The notes under the pieces were generated by a model. It was given only the letters and a program-made list of their open reading frames with translations. It did not search any database and was not told the DNA's origin. From contig NZ_FOJM01000002.1 of NCBI RefSeq assembly GCF_900111825.1, positions 372,001 to 436,000 of the forward strand: a DNA stretch of 64,000 nt, written 5' to 3'. The first letter of the stretch is position 1. Every line of letters starts with the position of its first letter. Positions 27,812-36,601 of this stretch are shown here, in pieces. The position numbers and the translations under genes were made by a program. The stretch comes from Pedobacter suwonensis. Lineage in GTDB: Bacteria; Bacteroidota; Bacteroidia; Sphingobacteriales; Sphingobacteriaceae.

Positions 27812-28212
27812 ATCCAACAAATTCAAAAACATAAGAGCCATCAGACAGTTCGCATCCTACGCAGGAATAGCGCCCTTCCCTTATAAATCAGGAACCACCA
27901 TCCGCAAGAAAACCCGGGTATCAAAGATTGCCAATAAAAAAATGAAAGCCCTGCTACATAATTCTGCCGTTCTGGCCAAAAAGTTTATCCCGGATATTAA
28001 AGCATACTATCACCGTAAAACGGATATAGAGGGAAAACATAAGATGTCAGTACTCAATGCAATCCGATTGAAAATTGCTGCAAGGGTATACTCCTGTATA
28101 AAAAACAACAGATTATACGAAAAAATACATGAATACAAACCTGCCAAGGATCTTGCCCCGCCAATTTAACCAGTCAAGATCAATCAAACCGGTTTGAGCA
28201 TGATCCACGAAC
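27812..28212 (+). mobile_element. Truncated IS110-family element (3' end)
   Basis: From about CAAATTCAAAAACATAAG to GATCCACGAAC the DNA is nearly identical to the 3' part of the full copy at 32838-33933, including the stop codon and about 43 bp of downstream sequence. It encodes the last roughly 115 residues of the transposase (with FASYAGIAPFPYKSGTTIRK, the catalytic-serine segment). The left part is missing. Confidence 0.85.
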
Positions 28213-29033
28213 TGCCTGGTGAGCATGGAAAATGGAATTCCTATCCCTTAGCGCTAAAACATTGTACACCGGATCATCCTGATGAAAATGCAAAAACTCA
28301 TCACCAGGGAATGATTTAAACAGGTCAACCCTCCAGGCTGACTAATAGTTGCACAGCCATTTGCTATTTCTTCCAGTACAAGGTTAGCCTGGTCCGATAG
28401 GTACCGGCGCCCAAATATCATATTCAGATCAGCATATACCGCCCCAGTTTCCCAATGTGGATCACCTTCCCTGGAGCAGGCAACACTACTGGTAAAAGAC
28501 TGTCCGGATTTTGGAACGGATGCTACCCTGGAACTTCGCGAGACCATCAATACAGATGAATAGGGATTCCCAACTACGTATCCATAAACTGGCAGGCCAT
28601 CTTTTCAGGGAACACCGCGGAAAGATGGTTTCCTATTGTCTTCAATTTGGTTACCATCATTGACTAAAATTTCGTAACTACAGGCATTCGAATCAAATTC
28701 GAGCTCATACAATGGGTAGTAATCATATTTCTTTACCTGCTTATAAACATCCAGCAAAGCAAAAAACTTAGCAGCACGTCAAAAAAAATAACAATACACT
28801 TAACCAACAATGCCACACTTCCCGTGTCCCACGGCATTACTGTATGGTTAACGATTGCCTAATAGCTTTCAACGATAAACACCTTTATGTGGCCCTAACT
28901 TCATCCTTCCCACCATTACATGAAGCGAGCCTGGTCATTGATTAACATTACCAACAATTCCCCAAATAAATAAAGGACCAAATGAAAACAGCCCCCTTCA
29001 TCCCCATTTTGTTTTGCTATTTTAGCCGCGCCC
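28213..29033. pseudogene. Region of decayed coding DNA, including tail copy 3
   Basis: The minus strand contains a protein-like fragment, KFFALLDVYKQVKKYDYYPL and YELEFDSNACSYEILVNDGN, around 28620-28790. A third copy of the LYWKK-type tail ends at 28364-28366. Frameshifts separate the pieces. They look like one lost gene of unknown family whose end is related to the tails at 19647 and 22085. Confidence 0.4.
28997..29033 (+). promoter_or_regulatory. Conserved leader of GNAT gene 1
   Basis: The 37 bp before the start codon are identical to the 37 bp before the second GNAT gene (59023-59059), while the sequence further upstream differs. The block contains TTTTGCTATTTTAG, a near match to the TAnnTTTG -7 element. 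It probably holds the promoter core and a very short leader. Confidence 0.4.
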
Positions 29034-29573
29034 ATGAACGAACCACTGCACTACGAAACAGAAAACCTGCTAATCCATCCCTTCAGGCCGGAAGAACTCG
29101 AAAAATTTGAAAAGCTAGCCACTGACATCTTTGCAATCTTGTCTGATGAGCAAACCTTAACCTACATTCCACAGAAAAGACTACATAACATTCTGGAAGC
29201 AGAACTTTTCCTACAGACCATGGTCATGAACTACCATGCAGGGTTAAACTACCTTCACTTTATCACCGATAAAAAGCAGGATAAAGTTATTGGCCTGATC
29301 GACCTGATCTCACCAAAAGTTGCCCGGCAACACTACAGCATGGAAACTTATCCGTTTTTTATTGAGTTTTATCTGGCCGCAGCAGCAACAGGCTGTTATA
29401 TCATGACCGAAATACTGCCACCGGTAATTGACAGTTTGCTTTCACAAGGCATCACCAGCATTTGCGCCGTAGTCAACAGATCTAATATTGCTGCCAGAAA
29501 GGTTTTGGAGAAAGCACAGTTTTACTATAAGGCACCTTTTGACGAGCTACAGGATCTCTATGAAATGATATGA
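29034..29573 (+). CDS. GNAT acetyltransferase-like protein, copy 1 (179 aa)
   Basis: The pattern N-terminal strands, KVIGLIDLISP as the central strand and AVVNRSNIAARKVLEKAQFY as the CoA-binding helix and following loop is that of the RimJ/RimL-type GNAT fold. The protein is closely similar to the product of 59060-59599 along its whole length and shares its leader. The Q/R-x-x-G-x-A CoA loop is weakly conserved. The substrate is unknown. Confidence 0.7.
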   Translation: MNEPLHYETENLLIHPFRPEELEKFEKLATDIFAILSDEQTLTYIPQKRLHNILEAELFLQTMVMNYHAGLNYLHFITDKKQDKVIGLIDLISPKVARQHYSMETYPFFIEFYLAAAATGCYIMTEILPPVIDSLLSQGITSICAVVNRSNIAARKVLEKAQFYYKAPFDELQDLYEMI

Positions 29574-29669
29574 CCCTATGAAAAAAATCAGGGCAGTTAA
29601 AAAAACCGGTCATTATTATTTCTTCCATGTTTTCAGGGATAACGGAAAAAACTTCCGGTGGTTGGCGTT

Positions 29670-29768
29670 TTAGCTGTCATTGATAGCAATAGAAAAGTTT
29701 ACCACTTTCCGTTCTCCGCTCAACGTCTTTACCGTTGCATCTCCTGTTAATCTTCCGGTAATTTCCAT
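29670..29768 (-). pseudogene. N-terminal fragment of a single-stranded DNA-binding protein
   Basis: Reads MEITGRLTGDATVKTLSGER followed by VVNFSIAINDS and a stop: the first two strands of a Bacteroidota mobile-element SSB of the MEITGRLT type. The rest is decayed. Together with the resolvase remnant 350 bp away it indicates a former plasmid or conjugative element. Confidence 0.6.
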
Positions 29769-30116
29769 GATCTAAAAATTTTAAGTTTTACATTGTTTTT
29801 GTTTCCTTTCCCTTTTCCTAAAAAATCTTTTCAAAAGAAAAAACGGAAAAAAGAAAGTCCGGAAAAACGGGTGCAGAGTGAACGGAGAGCTATAAGTCCC
29901 GGAGGGTGTTCTGGCGCAGCCAGGACATTATGCGCTCGCAGAGAAAGGAGCGCCCGAAATTCACGGCCTTTTTATCAGTTTCGATTGGAAAGCGTGCAAG
30001 CGCGTTTAATCAGTCCCCAATTGAGAATTTATGTGCTAGGTTAAATATTTGCGAAAAAAGCAAAATAATTGCCTCAATAAATTGTATCACCAATCTATCT
30101 TTCATATATTCATATG

Positions 30117-30268
30117 ACAAACGTTTTTATAACAATTATGCACGAGTTATCACAAAAGACCAAAATTTGGATTTACAAATAGATGGTTTAAATAAAGCAG
30201 GTTGCGAAATTATTTTCCAGGAAAAAACTTCCAGTAAGCCTAAAGAACTGCCAGATTTGACTAAATGA
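30117..30268 (+). pseudogene. Serine resolvase N-terminal remnant
   Basis: The frame reads ARVITKDQNLDLQIDGLNKA, clearly the resolvase start ARVSTxDQNLDLQ, with the catalytic serine changed to isoleucine. It continues CEIIFQEK and stops after PDLTK; fragments of the next segment (FEKLRKGETV) lie downstream in a broken frame. Non-functional. Confidence 0.65.
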
Positions 30269-30394
30269 TTTGAAAAGTTGAGAAAGGTGAAACAGTTTTT
30301 GTTCGGAAATTGGGTAGTTGAGAATTAGCCGGGCAACTTGCTAGAGATACGTTAAAATTTATGATGGGTTAACAGAAAAACAAAATCTAAGTAA

Positions 30395-30481
30395 ATGAAA
30401 GATTATCTACTGGAAATAAGCGGCTCAATGGGGCTTTTGGTTCTTGTTCTGGCTTTTATCTATTGGCCAAAGAAACGCTAA
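30395..30481 (+). CDS. Candidate very small membrane protein (28 aa)
   Basis: MKDYLLEISGSM, then a 14-residue hydrophobic run and WPKKR before the stop. The single membrane segment with a basic end is typical of regulatory micro-proteins, but an open frame this short could occur by chance. Confidence 0.3.
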   Translation: MKDYLLEISGSMGLLVLVLAFIYWPKKR

Positions 30482-30658
30482 ACAAGAACGGTGATTAATA
30501 TATCACGCTCAATATCTGAAATAAAATTATTATTGCATTTGCTGGTTATGGCAATACAGGAACTGACCTATTGCATATTAGGAGCCTGTTTTTGCATTAA
30601 TTTCTGTTGAATTTCAGCAAGCGCATGTCTCAAAAAACGAAAGATAATTAGCACACAA

Positions 30659-30927
30659 ATGAAAATTATAAACGCTTTGCCTCTCATTCTACTTTTATCA
30701 TTGTTTTCATGTGATAGGGAAAAAATACCTATAAATCTCAGGTGATTAACCAACTCAAAAGTATTGAAGATATGAATTTATCAGAGATAGATGTTTACTT
30801 TGATAGTATTGGATATTCTTGGATAAAAATTGACGAATTGAAAGATCGTGTAATTAAATTGTGTATTTCGGGGAAAATGGCCGGTCGTTCCGTTTTCAAA
30901 GTGACGCCGCATTTCGCTTCAAACTGA
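30659..30927 (+). pseudogene. Broken small lipoprotein gene
   Basis: Begins MKIINALPLILLLSLFSCDR, a perfect lipoprotein signal with lipobox LFSC, and stops after 28 codons at 30745. A second frame starting at an overlapping GTG at 30742 continues with protein-like sequence (INQLKSIEDMNLSEIDVYFD) to 30927, so a frameshift split the gene. The last residues (SVFKVTPHFASN) come from foreign DNA. Confidence 0.45.
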
Positions 30928-31128
30928 CGCTCGATTACAGAGCAAAGTGGTTATTTTGGTTGTCTTAGCCGCTTTTAGATCATAGTTCAAGAAATATTTC
31001 GTCGAATTTAAGCGAAATAAGAGACTTTTTGGAGTTCTCATGATTTATCTCAAATGGCACAGCCCGCCAGTTGATAATCCTGCATATGCGTTATGATAAA
31101 CCGAACGGATTGGGATGAACAAAAAGTA

Positions 31129-31470
31129 CTAATCCCACATCGTACCATTAAGACCCAATATCAGACCCATCCACAACCCAACCATTACAGCAAAAATGCT
31201 CAAAACAAAAAAGACCGTACCTATCCAACCTTTTATTCTTCTAAGTGGCTCAGTTAAGTCATAAAGCAAGCCGATAAACGCACCAAGCAAAGGCGTGAGT
31301 AAAAGCGGTTTTATACGCCAGGTAATTCCCCATGCAGGATCACCTTTTCCAGCTCCAATTACAAAAACGCCGACCATCACCAATCCGATTGCGCCTACCA
31401 AAAGCATTCTTTTAAACAGCAAATGGGTAAACCATTTTTTTTCACTTAAATTTTCCTGAACTGTCATCAT
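31129..31470 (-). CDS. Small polytopic inner-membrane protein (113 aa)
   Basis: Three hydrophobic segments: LLVGAIGLVMVGVFVIGAG, PLLLTPLLGAFIGLLYDL, and TVFFVLSIFAVMVGLWMGLI. A charged N-terminus (QENLSEKKWFTH) precedes them and the protein ends LGLNGTMWD. Homologous Bacteroidota proteins are sometimes labelled potassium transporter KefB, but this is far too short for a transporter. Function unknown. Confidence 0.7.
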   Translation of the reverse strand: MMTVQENLSEKKWFTHLLFKRMLLVGAIGLVMVGVFVIGAGKGDPAWGITWRIKPLLLTPLLGAFIGLLYDLTEPLRRIKGWIGTVFFVLSIFAVMVGLWMGLILGLNGTMWD

Positions 31471-31647
31471 CCTGATTTTTTTAACAAAACTAGTTATTTA
31501 CTTTGTAATTCAAAGTACTTTTTATTTATTTTTTTTTGAGTTAACTATCTATTATATATCTGGTAGCAATTGTTAGGATTTATTATTCGGGAAGAGTCAA
31601 GTCCCCTGCAGATCCCTGGCAATATCCCATCATAAATACTTACTCCC

Positions 31648-31720
31648 TGTCAGGGACAGACGCGGCATCCTTTTGGAACAAAAGATACAGCAGATGGCCC
31701 GGCCCTTTAGGGGACAGCCA
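31648..31720 (+). repeat. Structured repeat, divergent copy D
   Basis: Shares CGCGGCATCC, GATACAGCAGA and CCCTTTAGGGG with the closer copies, but the first hairpin is TTTT-GGAAC-AAAA instead of CTCCC-GCA-GGGAG. The stem is kept although its sequence changed. Confidence 0.5.
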
Positions 31721-31889
31721 ACAACTACCCACCCCTCTTCTTAACACCAACCAAATAACACCCAAATCTTACTGCCACAAACCAAGAATCGTCTAGCTAA
31801 TTGCCAGGTCAGAATGTGCGATATCCTGCAAAAACAAAAACAGATTGTTTTTACCTCAGGGGTTTATTAAATTTAAAAAACAAACCTCC

Positions 31890-32294
31890 ATGAACCAGGA
31901 CCCAATCGTTTTATACATCGATGCCAACAACAATCACCGCTTTCTAAGCTACACACAAGATCCTGATAAGATTTGCAAAAACATCAAGCACTTTGGAGCA
32001 GAATATGTCCATGACATAGGAATACGAAAATCTATATACACCGATGATTTAGTAAGTATAAACATCGTTGGAAAATATATCTGCATTTTACATACGAATA
32101 CAGCATTCCAAAGGATGCTGCTCTTTGATTCTATGGCTATTTCTGATGTGGATGTAGTGGAGAATTTTTTAACCAAACTATACAACAGCACCTTATCTGA
32201 TGATTTCTTATCCAAACTTGAATATCTGAAGTCCCGTTGTTCCCGGTCTTTTTATCCCGTTTGGTTAAGCTGTGATATCCCTTCCCCTGAATAA
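31890..32294 (+). CDS. Hypothetical protein (134 aa)
   Basis: I use the ATG at 31890 (MNQDPIVLYIDANNNHRFLS). Mixed alpha/beta composition with YICILHTNTAFQRMLLFDSM and a C-terminal FLSKLEYLKSRCSRS. No motif is recognised. It resembles LytTR-like or regulatory-domain proteins only vaguely. A truncated relative with the same IRxSIYTDDxVSINIV stretch lies at 46118-46315. Confidence 0.5.
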   Translation: MNQDPIVLYIDANNNHRFLSYTQDPDKICKNIKHFGAEYVHDIGIRKSIYTDDLVSINIVGKYICILHTNTAFQRMLLFDSMAISDVDVVENFLTKLYNSTLSDDFLSKLEYLKSRCSRSFYPVWLSCDIPSPE

Positions 32295-32599
32295 AACTTC
32301 CTATCCATTTCGTATATCCCCCTTGACGCTTTTACCTGTGGACCTCCAAAAAACCCGGCCCTGGAAGAACTGCACAAACAAAAAATAAACACATACCCTG
32401 CTAAGCCACCACTCCAGCAAATCCCAGTCCACCACCTTATCCACCCAGAATCATCCTACAGCCCAGACCGCCCCCTATCAGCATACAATACCAGGCTCCC
32501 CGGTGCTCCATGGCCTGAACCGGTGATATTTAAAAAAACTAAATTGATTAAATCGTCTTGATGACTAAATTTGTTTAAAACCTACGGGAAAAATCCTAT
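32295..32599. other. Intergenic stretch left of the IS110 element
   Basis: Proline-rich-looking frames on both strands but no convincing gene. The left boundary of the IS110 element lies at or just beyond its right end. Confidence 0.35.
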
Positions 32600-32639
32600 A
32601 TGAATAAACCGGATTTGAGATAATGTCCCATCAAAATTT

Positions 32640-32830
32640 AATTGAATGATCATCATTATCGGGAGAAGACTTAAATGTTAACCAAGGAAAGACCAAAGCG
32701 TGAGCATAAGGCCCGGTAAGTTAATGCTCAGCACCAATTAAAAAAACGGTCAGGTGAGTCAGAGCTGTCGCCAAAGGTAAGACCTATTTTGTAGAAAAAC
32801 GCCTGGCCGTACAGGATGGGAAATAAAACC
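32640..32830 (+). ncRNA. Candidate IS110 bridge RNA
   Basis: The non-coding left end just upstream of the transposase contains two stem-loops: TGAGCAT (32701-32707) with ATGCTCA (32724-32730) around a 16-nt loop, and ACGGTCAGG (32746-32754) with CCTGGCCGT (32802-32810, one G-U pair) around a 47-nt loop. IS110 elements encode a bridge RNA in the corresponding place, whose internal loops pair with target and donor DNA. The position and two-loop form fit; the loop-to-DNA pairing was not worked out. Confidence 0.5.
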
Positions 32831-32837
32831 CTCACCT

Positions 32838-33890
32838 ATGGATGCATTAAATAAGACAAAAAGGTATGTCTATTTCATCGGGATCGACATATCAAAAGAA
32901 ACCCTTGATATCGCCGTCATGGTTCAGGGATCTGTTTTGGTCCACAATAACATCCCCAATGAACCAAAAGCGATCAAAGAACATATGCTACACCTGAAAG
33001 CTTCATTGAAGTTTACCACCAGAAATACCGTTGTCGGAATGGAAAACACAGGAATTTATGGCAACCACGTGATCAACAAACTGAAGACACTTAAAATCGA
33101 TACTGTCGTTGACCCGCCTCTTCGCATTAAAAATTCTTCGGGTTTAATCAGGGCCAAAACCGATAAAAAAGATGCTGAAAGAATCGCCCTCTACCTCTAT
33201 AAATCGAGGGATATATTAAGATTAAGAATACCAAGGCGGCCAATCATCGAACAGCTGGCCGGTCTATCCGCTTTGAGAAAGCGGTTACAATCCCTTCATA
33301 TCGCTATGCGGGTCCCCTTAAAAGAGCACACAGGCTTTGTAAAGAAAGGCCTGATTGAACAGAACAACAGACTTTGCTCCAGGAGTTTCGATGCGCTTAG
33401 ACTGGATATAAAGGATGTTGAAGATTCAATCGAGGCAACATGGAAAGCGGATGAAGAAACAAACCGCCTGATGACCCTGATGCAGTCGGTGCCCTGTGTG
33501 GGGCCCGTTGTTGCATTGGAAATCCTCATCTGCACCAACGAATTCAAAAACATAAGAACCATCAGACAGTTCGCGTCCTACGCAGGAATAGCGCCCTTCC
33601 CTTATAAATCAGGAACCACCATCCGCAAGAAAACCCGGGTATCAAAGATTGCCAATAAAAAAATGAAAGCCCTGCTACATAATTCTGCCGTTCTGGCCAA
33701 AAAGTTTATCCCGGATATTAAAGCATACTATCACCGTAAAACGGATATAGAGGGAAAACATAAGATGTCAGTACTCAATGCAATCCGATTGAAAATTGCT
33801 GCAAGGGTATACTCCTGTATAAAAAACAACAGATTATACGAAAAAATACATGAATACAAACCTGCCAAGAATCTTGCCCCGCCAATTTAA
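32838..33890 (+). CDS. IS110-family transposase (350 aa)
   Basis: The N-terminal DEDD RuvC-like domain shows VYFIGIDISKETLDIAVM, the E of VVGMENTGIYG and the DxxD of AKTDKKDAERIALYLY. The C-terminal domain has VPCVGPVVALEILI, then FASYAGIAPFPYKSGTTIRK with the presumed catalytic serine in KSG. Normal length for the family. Likely functional; it works with an RNA from the element's non-coding end. Confidence 0.93.
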   Translation: MDALNKTKRYVYFIGIDISKETLDIAVMVQGSVLVHNNIPNEPKAIKEHMLHLKASLKFTTRNTVVGMENTGIYGNHVINKLKTLKIDTVVDPPLRIKNSSGLIRAKTDKKDAERIALYLYKSRDILRLRIPRRPIIEQLAGLSALRKRLQSLHIAMRVPLKEHTGFVKKGLIEQNNRLCSRSFDALRLDIKDVEDSIEATWKADEETNRLMTLMQSVPCVGPVVALEILICTNEFKNIRTIRQFASYAGIAPFPYKSGTTIRKKTRVSKIANKKMKALLHNSAVLAKKFIPDIKAYYHRKTDIEGKHKMSVLNAIRLKIAARVYSCIKNNRLYEKIHEYKPAKNLAPPI

Positions 33891-34274
33891 CCAGTCAAGA
33901 TCAATCAAACCGGTTTGAGCATGATCCACGAACGGGCTGGATACCCGACTTCGTCCGTGGATAAAGCGACCCTATCTTACCGAACGCATGACAAGATAAA
34001 AACTCGTTCAAATTGACCTGGCCAAAGCCTCCATCCAAACGCGGTTTAGTTACAGAACAAAAGAACAAAGAGGGGGCGAAACTTTCCATACTTAACCGGA
34101 CAAACCAAAGCTTGTGCCCATCTTTACAGTAAACAAATTTTGCCGGCCTCATTAAAAATGTGCAATTTAATCTGCCATTACGATCAAAGGAACACCGGTT
34201 TCGGCAACTGACTTTTAATTAGTTAAATAGCTAAACAAAATGCAAGCTGTCAATGTTAATCAACAAAGCCCAAA

Positions 34275-36278
34275 ATGAACGACCAGAGACGTTATTCGAC
34301 TAAAAAAAAACACCAGGCGCAGCTGCTGGAACAGCGCTTTCTGGCATTGGCGCTTGCAACATCCGATGTTGTTTATTCGCTAAGCCCGGACTGGGAAATT
34401 ATGTATGAGCTGGATGGCCGGGGTTTTTTGAAAAATTCAGACAGGCCCATTACCGGATGGAAAGTGATTAATGTTTTTCCCGGGGACATGGAAATTGTGA
34501 ATGATGCGATTGCCGCTTCCATCCGGGATAAAAAAACATTTGCGCTTGAGCACCGTGTGAACCGCGCAGACGGCACTACAGGCTGGACCTTTTCAAGAGC
34601 AATTCCGCTGATTGATGCCCATGGAGAAATTACCGAGTGGATAGGAACAGCGAGTGATATCACCTCAAGGAAAGAAGCGGAAATTGCACTTCAGGAGTCA
34701 GAAGCAAAAGCCCTTGAACAGAAACGGATTTACGAAACCATAACTTCGGGAACGCCGGATCTCATGTACGTGTTTGACCTGAACTATAACTTTATTTATG
34801 CGAATGAAGCGCTGCTGGAGATGTGGGGAAAAACTGCACAGGATGCAATCGGAAAGGGATTACTTGAAAACGGCTATGAACATTGGCATGCCGAGATGCA
34901 CTGGCGGGAAATTGATACCGTGGTGGCTACCGGACAGCCCATTAGGGGCGAAGTTACCTTTCCGCACGCCACTCTGGGGAAAAGATATTATGATTACATT
35001 TTTACACCTGTATTTGGCCCGGATGGCCGGGTAGAAGCGGTTGCAGGCACCACCCGCGACGTAACTGAGATCAGGCAGACGGTTACCCTTTTGCAGGAAA
35101 CCAGCGAAAAATTAAAAGCCACCAACGAAGCGCTTGCAGCAGCTAATGAAAGGCTGCTATTGGCAAATGAAAAGCTCTTAGCGGTAAATGAAGAGTTGTC
35201 GGCTGCCAAAAATCGTATAATAGATACCGAGAAAGCGATGCTGCAGGCGATAGATGCAGCCAATTTGGGTACATGGTCCGTAGAAGTCGGGACCACAGAT
35301 ATTATTGCCGATTCAAGGGCAAAAGCTTTGTTTGGTTTTCTGCCCGGAGAAGCGTCAACTTTGCCGCAGCTTTTAGCCTGCATTCCTGAAGACTACAGGC
35401 CTAATGTAAGTCAACAAATCAGGTTAGCGATACGTGATGGAAATACCCTTGACATAACCTATCCTGCAAGTGGCTTTCGTGATAAGACTTTGCGCTGGCT
35501 TAGGGCAATTGGCGATTTTGACCGCAAGAGGGCACCCGGAGCAAAGCAGTTCATGACCGGGATACTGATGGATGTAACGGAACAGAAAAATGATGAATTC
35601 CGTAAAAACGATTTCATCGCAATGGTGAGCCATGAACTTAAAACCCCGCTCACTTCCATGAAAGCATTCGTTCAGCTTGCACAGAGCAGGCTCACCGGCG
35701 GAAGGGATGTAACTGCGGCGCTTGCCATTGAGAAAGCAGTGCACCAAGTTGTCAAGATGTCAAACATGATCAACGGGTTCCTGAACCTGTCAAGACTTGA
35801 ATCAGGTAAGATACAGCTCAATATCGAACCATTCAATCTTGCGAAACTGATTGAAAATGTCGAGAAAGACACCCGGGCGACTATTGTTAGCCATACACTG
35901 CTATTTGCCCCTGTGGAGCAAGCCGTTATCCATGCAGACGAAGACAAAATAAACCATGTTATCCATAACCTTATCAGCAATGCGGTTAAGTATTCCCCAC
36001 AAGGCAGCTCAATTATGGTAGCCTGCAGCAAAGACGAAACGGAAGTGTGTATCAGCGTGAGCGATAGCGGCATTGGAATTGATCAGCATGAATTGCTAAA
36101 AGTTTTTGAGCGGTATTACCGGGTTGAAGGTAGTAAACTGGCAACCGTTTCGGGTTTTGGAATAGGTCTTTACATCTGCAAAGAAATCATCAGCCGCCAT
36201 GGTGGCCGCATCTGGGCAGAAAGCGAACCCGGTAAAGGTTCGAAATTTAGCTTTGCCATACCTATGTCATCAACTTAA
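34275..36278 (+). CDS. PAS-domain sensor histidine kinase (667 aa)
   Basis: There are three PAS-like regions (residues about 25-135, 150-275, 325-440); the first two end in PAC segments (TEWIGTASDITSRKEA, VEAVAGTTRDVTEIR). A coiled linker (LQETSEKLKATNEALAAANE) lies between PAS 2 and 3. The kinase core has H in IAMVSHELKTPLTSMK, N-box DKINHVIHNLISNAVKYS, G1 VSDSGIGID and G2 GFGIGLYICKEI. No transmembrane segment is seen, so it is probably a soluble sensor. No response regulator is adjacent; the LytTR regulator at 18 kb is not an obvious partner. Confidence 0.92.
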   Translation: MNDQRRYSTKKKHQAQLLEQRFLALALATSDVVYSLSPDWEIMYELDGRGFLKNSDRPITGWKVINVFPGDMEIVNDAIAASIRDKKTFALEHRVNRADGTTGWTFSRAIPLIDAHGEITEWIGTASDITSRKEAEIALQESEAKALEQKRIYETITSGTPDLMYVFDLNYNFIYANEALLEMWGKTAQDAIGKGLLENGYEHWHAEMHWREIDTVVATGQPIRGEVTFPHATLGKRYYDYIFTPVFGPDGRVEAVAGTTRDVTEIRQTVTLLQETSEKLKATNEALAAANERLLLANEKLLAVNEELSAAKNRIIDTEKAMLQAIDAANLGTWSVEVGTTDIIADSRAKALFGFLPGEASTLPQLLACIPEDYRPNVSQQIRLAIRDGNTLDITYPASGFRDKTLRWLRAIGDFDRKRAPGAKQFMTGILMDVTEQKNDEFRKNDFIAMVSHELKTPLTSMKAFVQLAQSRLTGGRDVTAALAIEKAVHQVVKMSNMINGFLNLSRLESGKIQLNIEPFNLAKLIENVEKDTRATIVSHTLLFAPVEQAVIHADEDKINHVIHNLISNAVKYSPQGSSIMVACSKDETEVCISVSDSGIGIDQHELLKVFERYYRVEGSKLATVSGFGIGLYICKEIISRHGGRIWAESEPGKGSKFSFAIPMSST

Positions 36279-36601
36279 CACATTTTGCAGCTTTGATTCA
36301 TCGGAACCTGATAGCCAGACGGTATCGAAGTGACCATATTTTGATATGCTCCAGATCAATAGCTCCATAAAGTAGCATATACCCCGTAAGATTGATTGCC
36401 TATTCCATAAGGCGGACGCATAGTAAAGGTCTTATCGCCGTAGCAGTTTAAACCTATCCCTCCCCCCACCGTTCAGGTTTTAAGGATTTCCAGTCTAGAG
36501 CCCTTTAAAATAATTCTGCATCAGTTTCCGCAGCCAGCAGGTTGGGCCGTAGAAAATTGTTAGCTTTAAACAACCGGCATTGGCGCTGCACTTAAAAATA
36601 T
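36279..36601. other. Intergenic region upstream of the TlpA-like gene
   Basis: No coding frame was recognised. It probably contains the promoter for the following gene. Confidence 0.35.

Larger units (their letters stand above)
32600..33933 (+). mobile_element. IS110-family insertion sequence, apparently complete
   Basis: It contains an intact transposase and the same right end (through GATCCACGAAC) as the truncated copy. The left boundary is inferred: a segment at 32606-32628 (AAACCGG-ATTTGAG...) resembles the right-end segment at 33907-33927 (AAACCGG-TTTGAG...). As expected for IS110, there are no terminal inverted repeats and no target duplication was recognised. A second full copy would be needed to fix the ends. 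Confidence 0.75.

Noticed and set aside
29793..30044. 83-codon Lys/Arg-rich frame
   Set aside because: Runs through low-complexity and GC-rich repeat-like DNA and contradicts the resolvase remnant downstream.
33901..34152. 83-codon minus-strand frame downstream of the IS110 element
   Set aside because: No family-like sequence; overlaps the element's right end.
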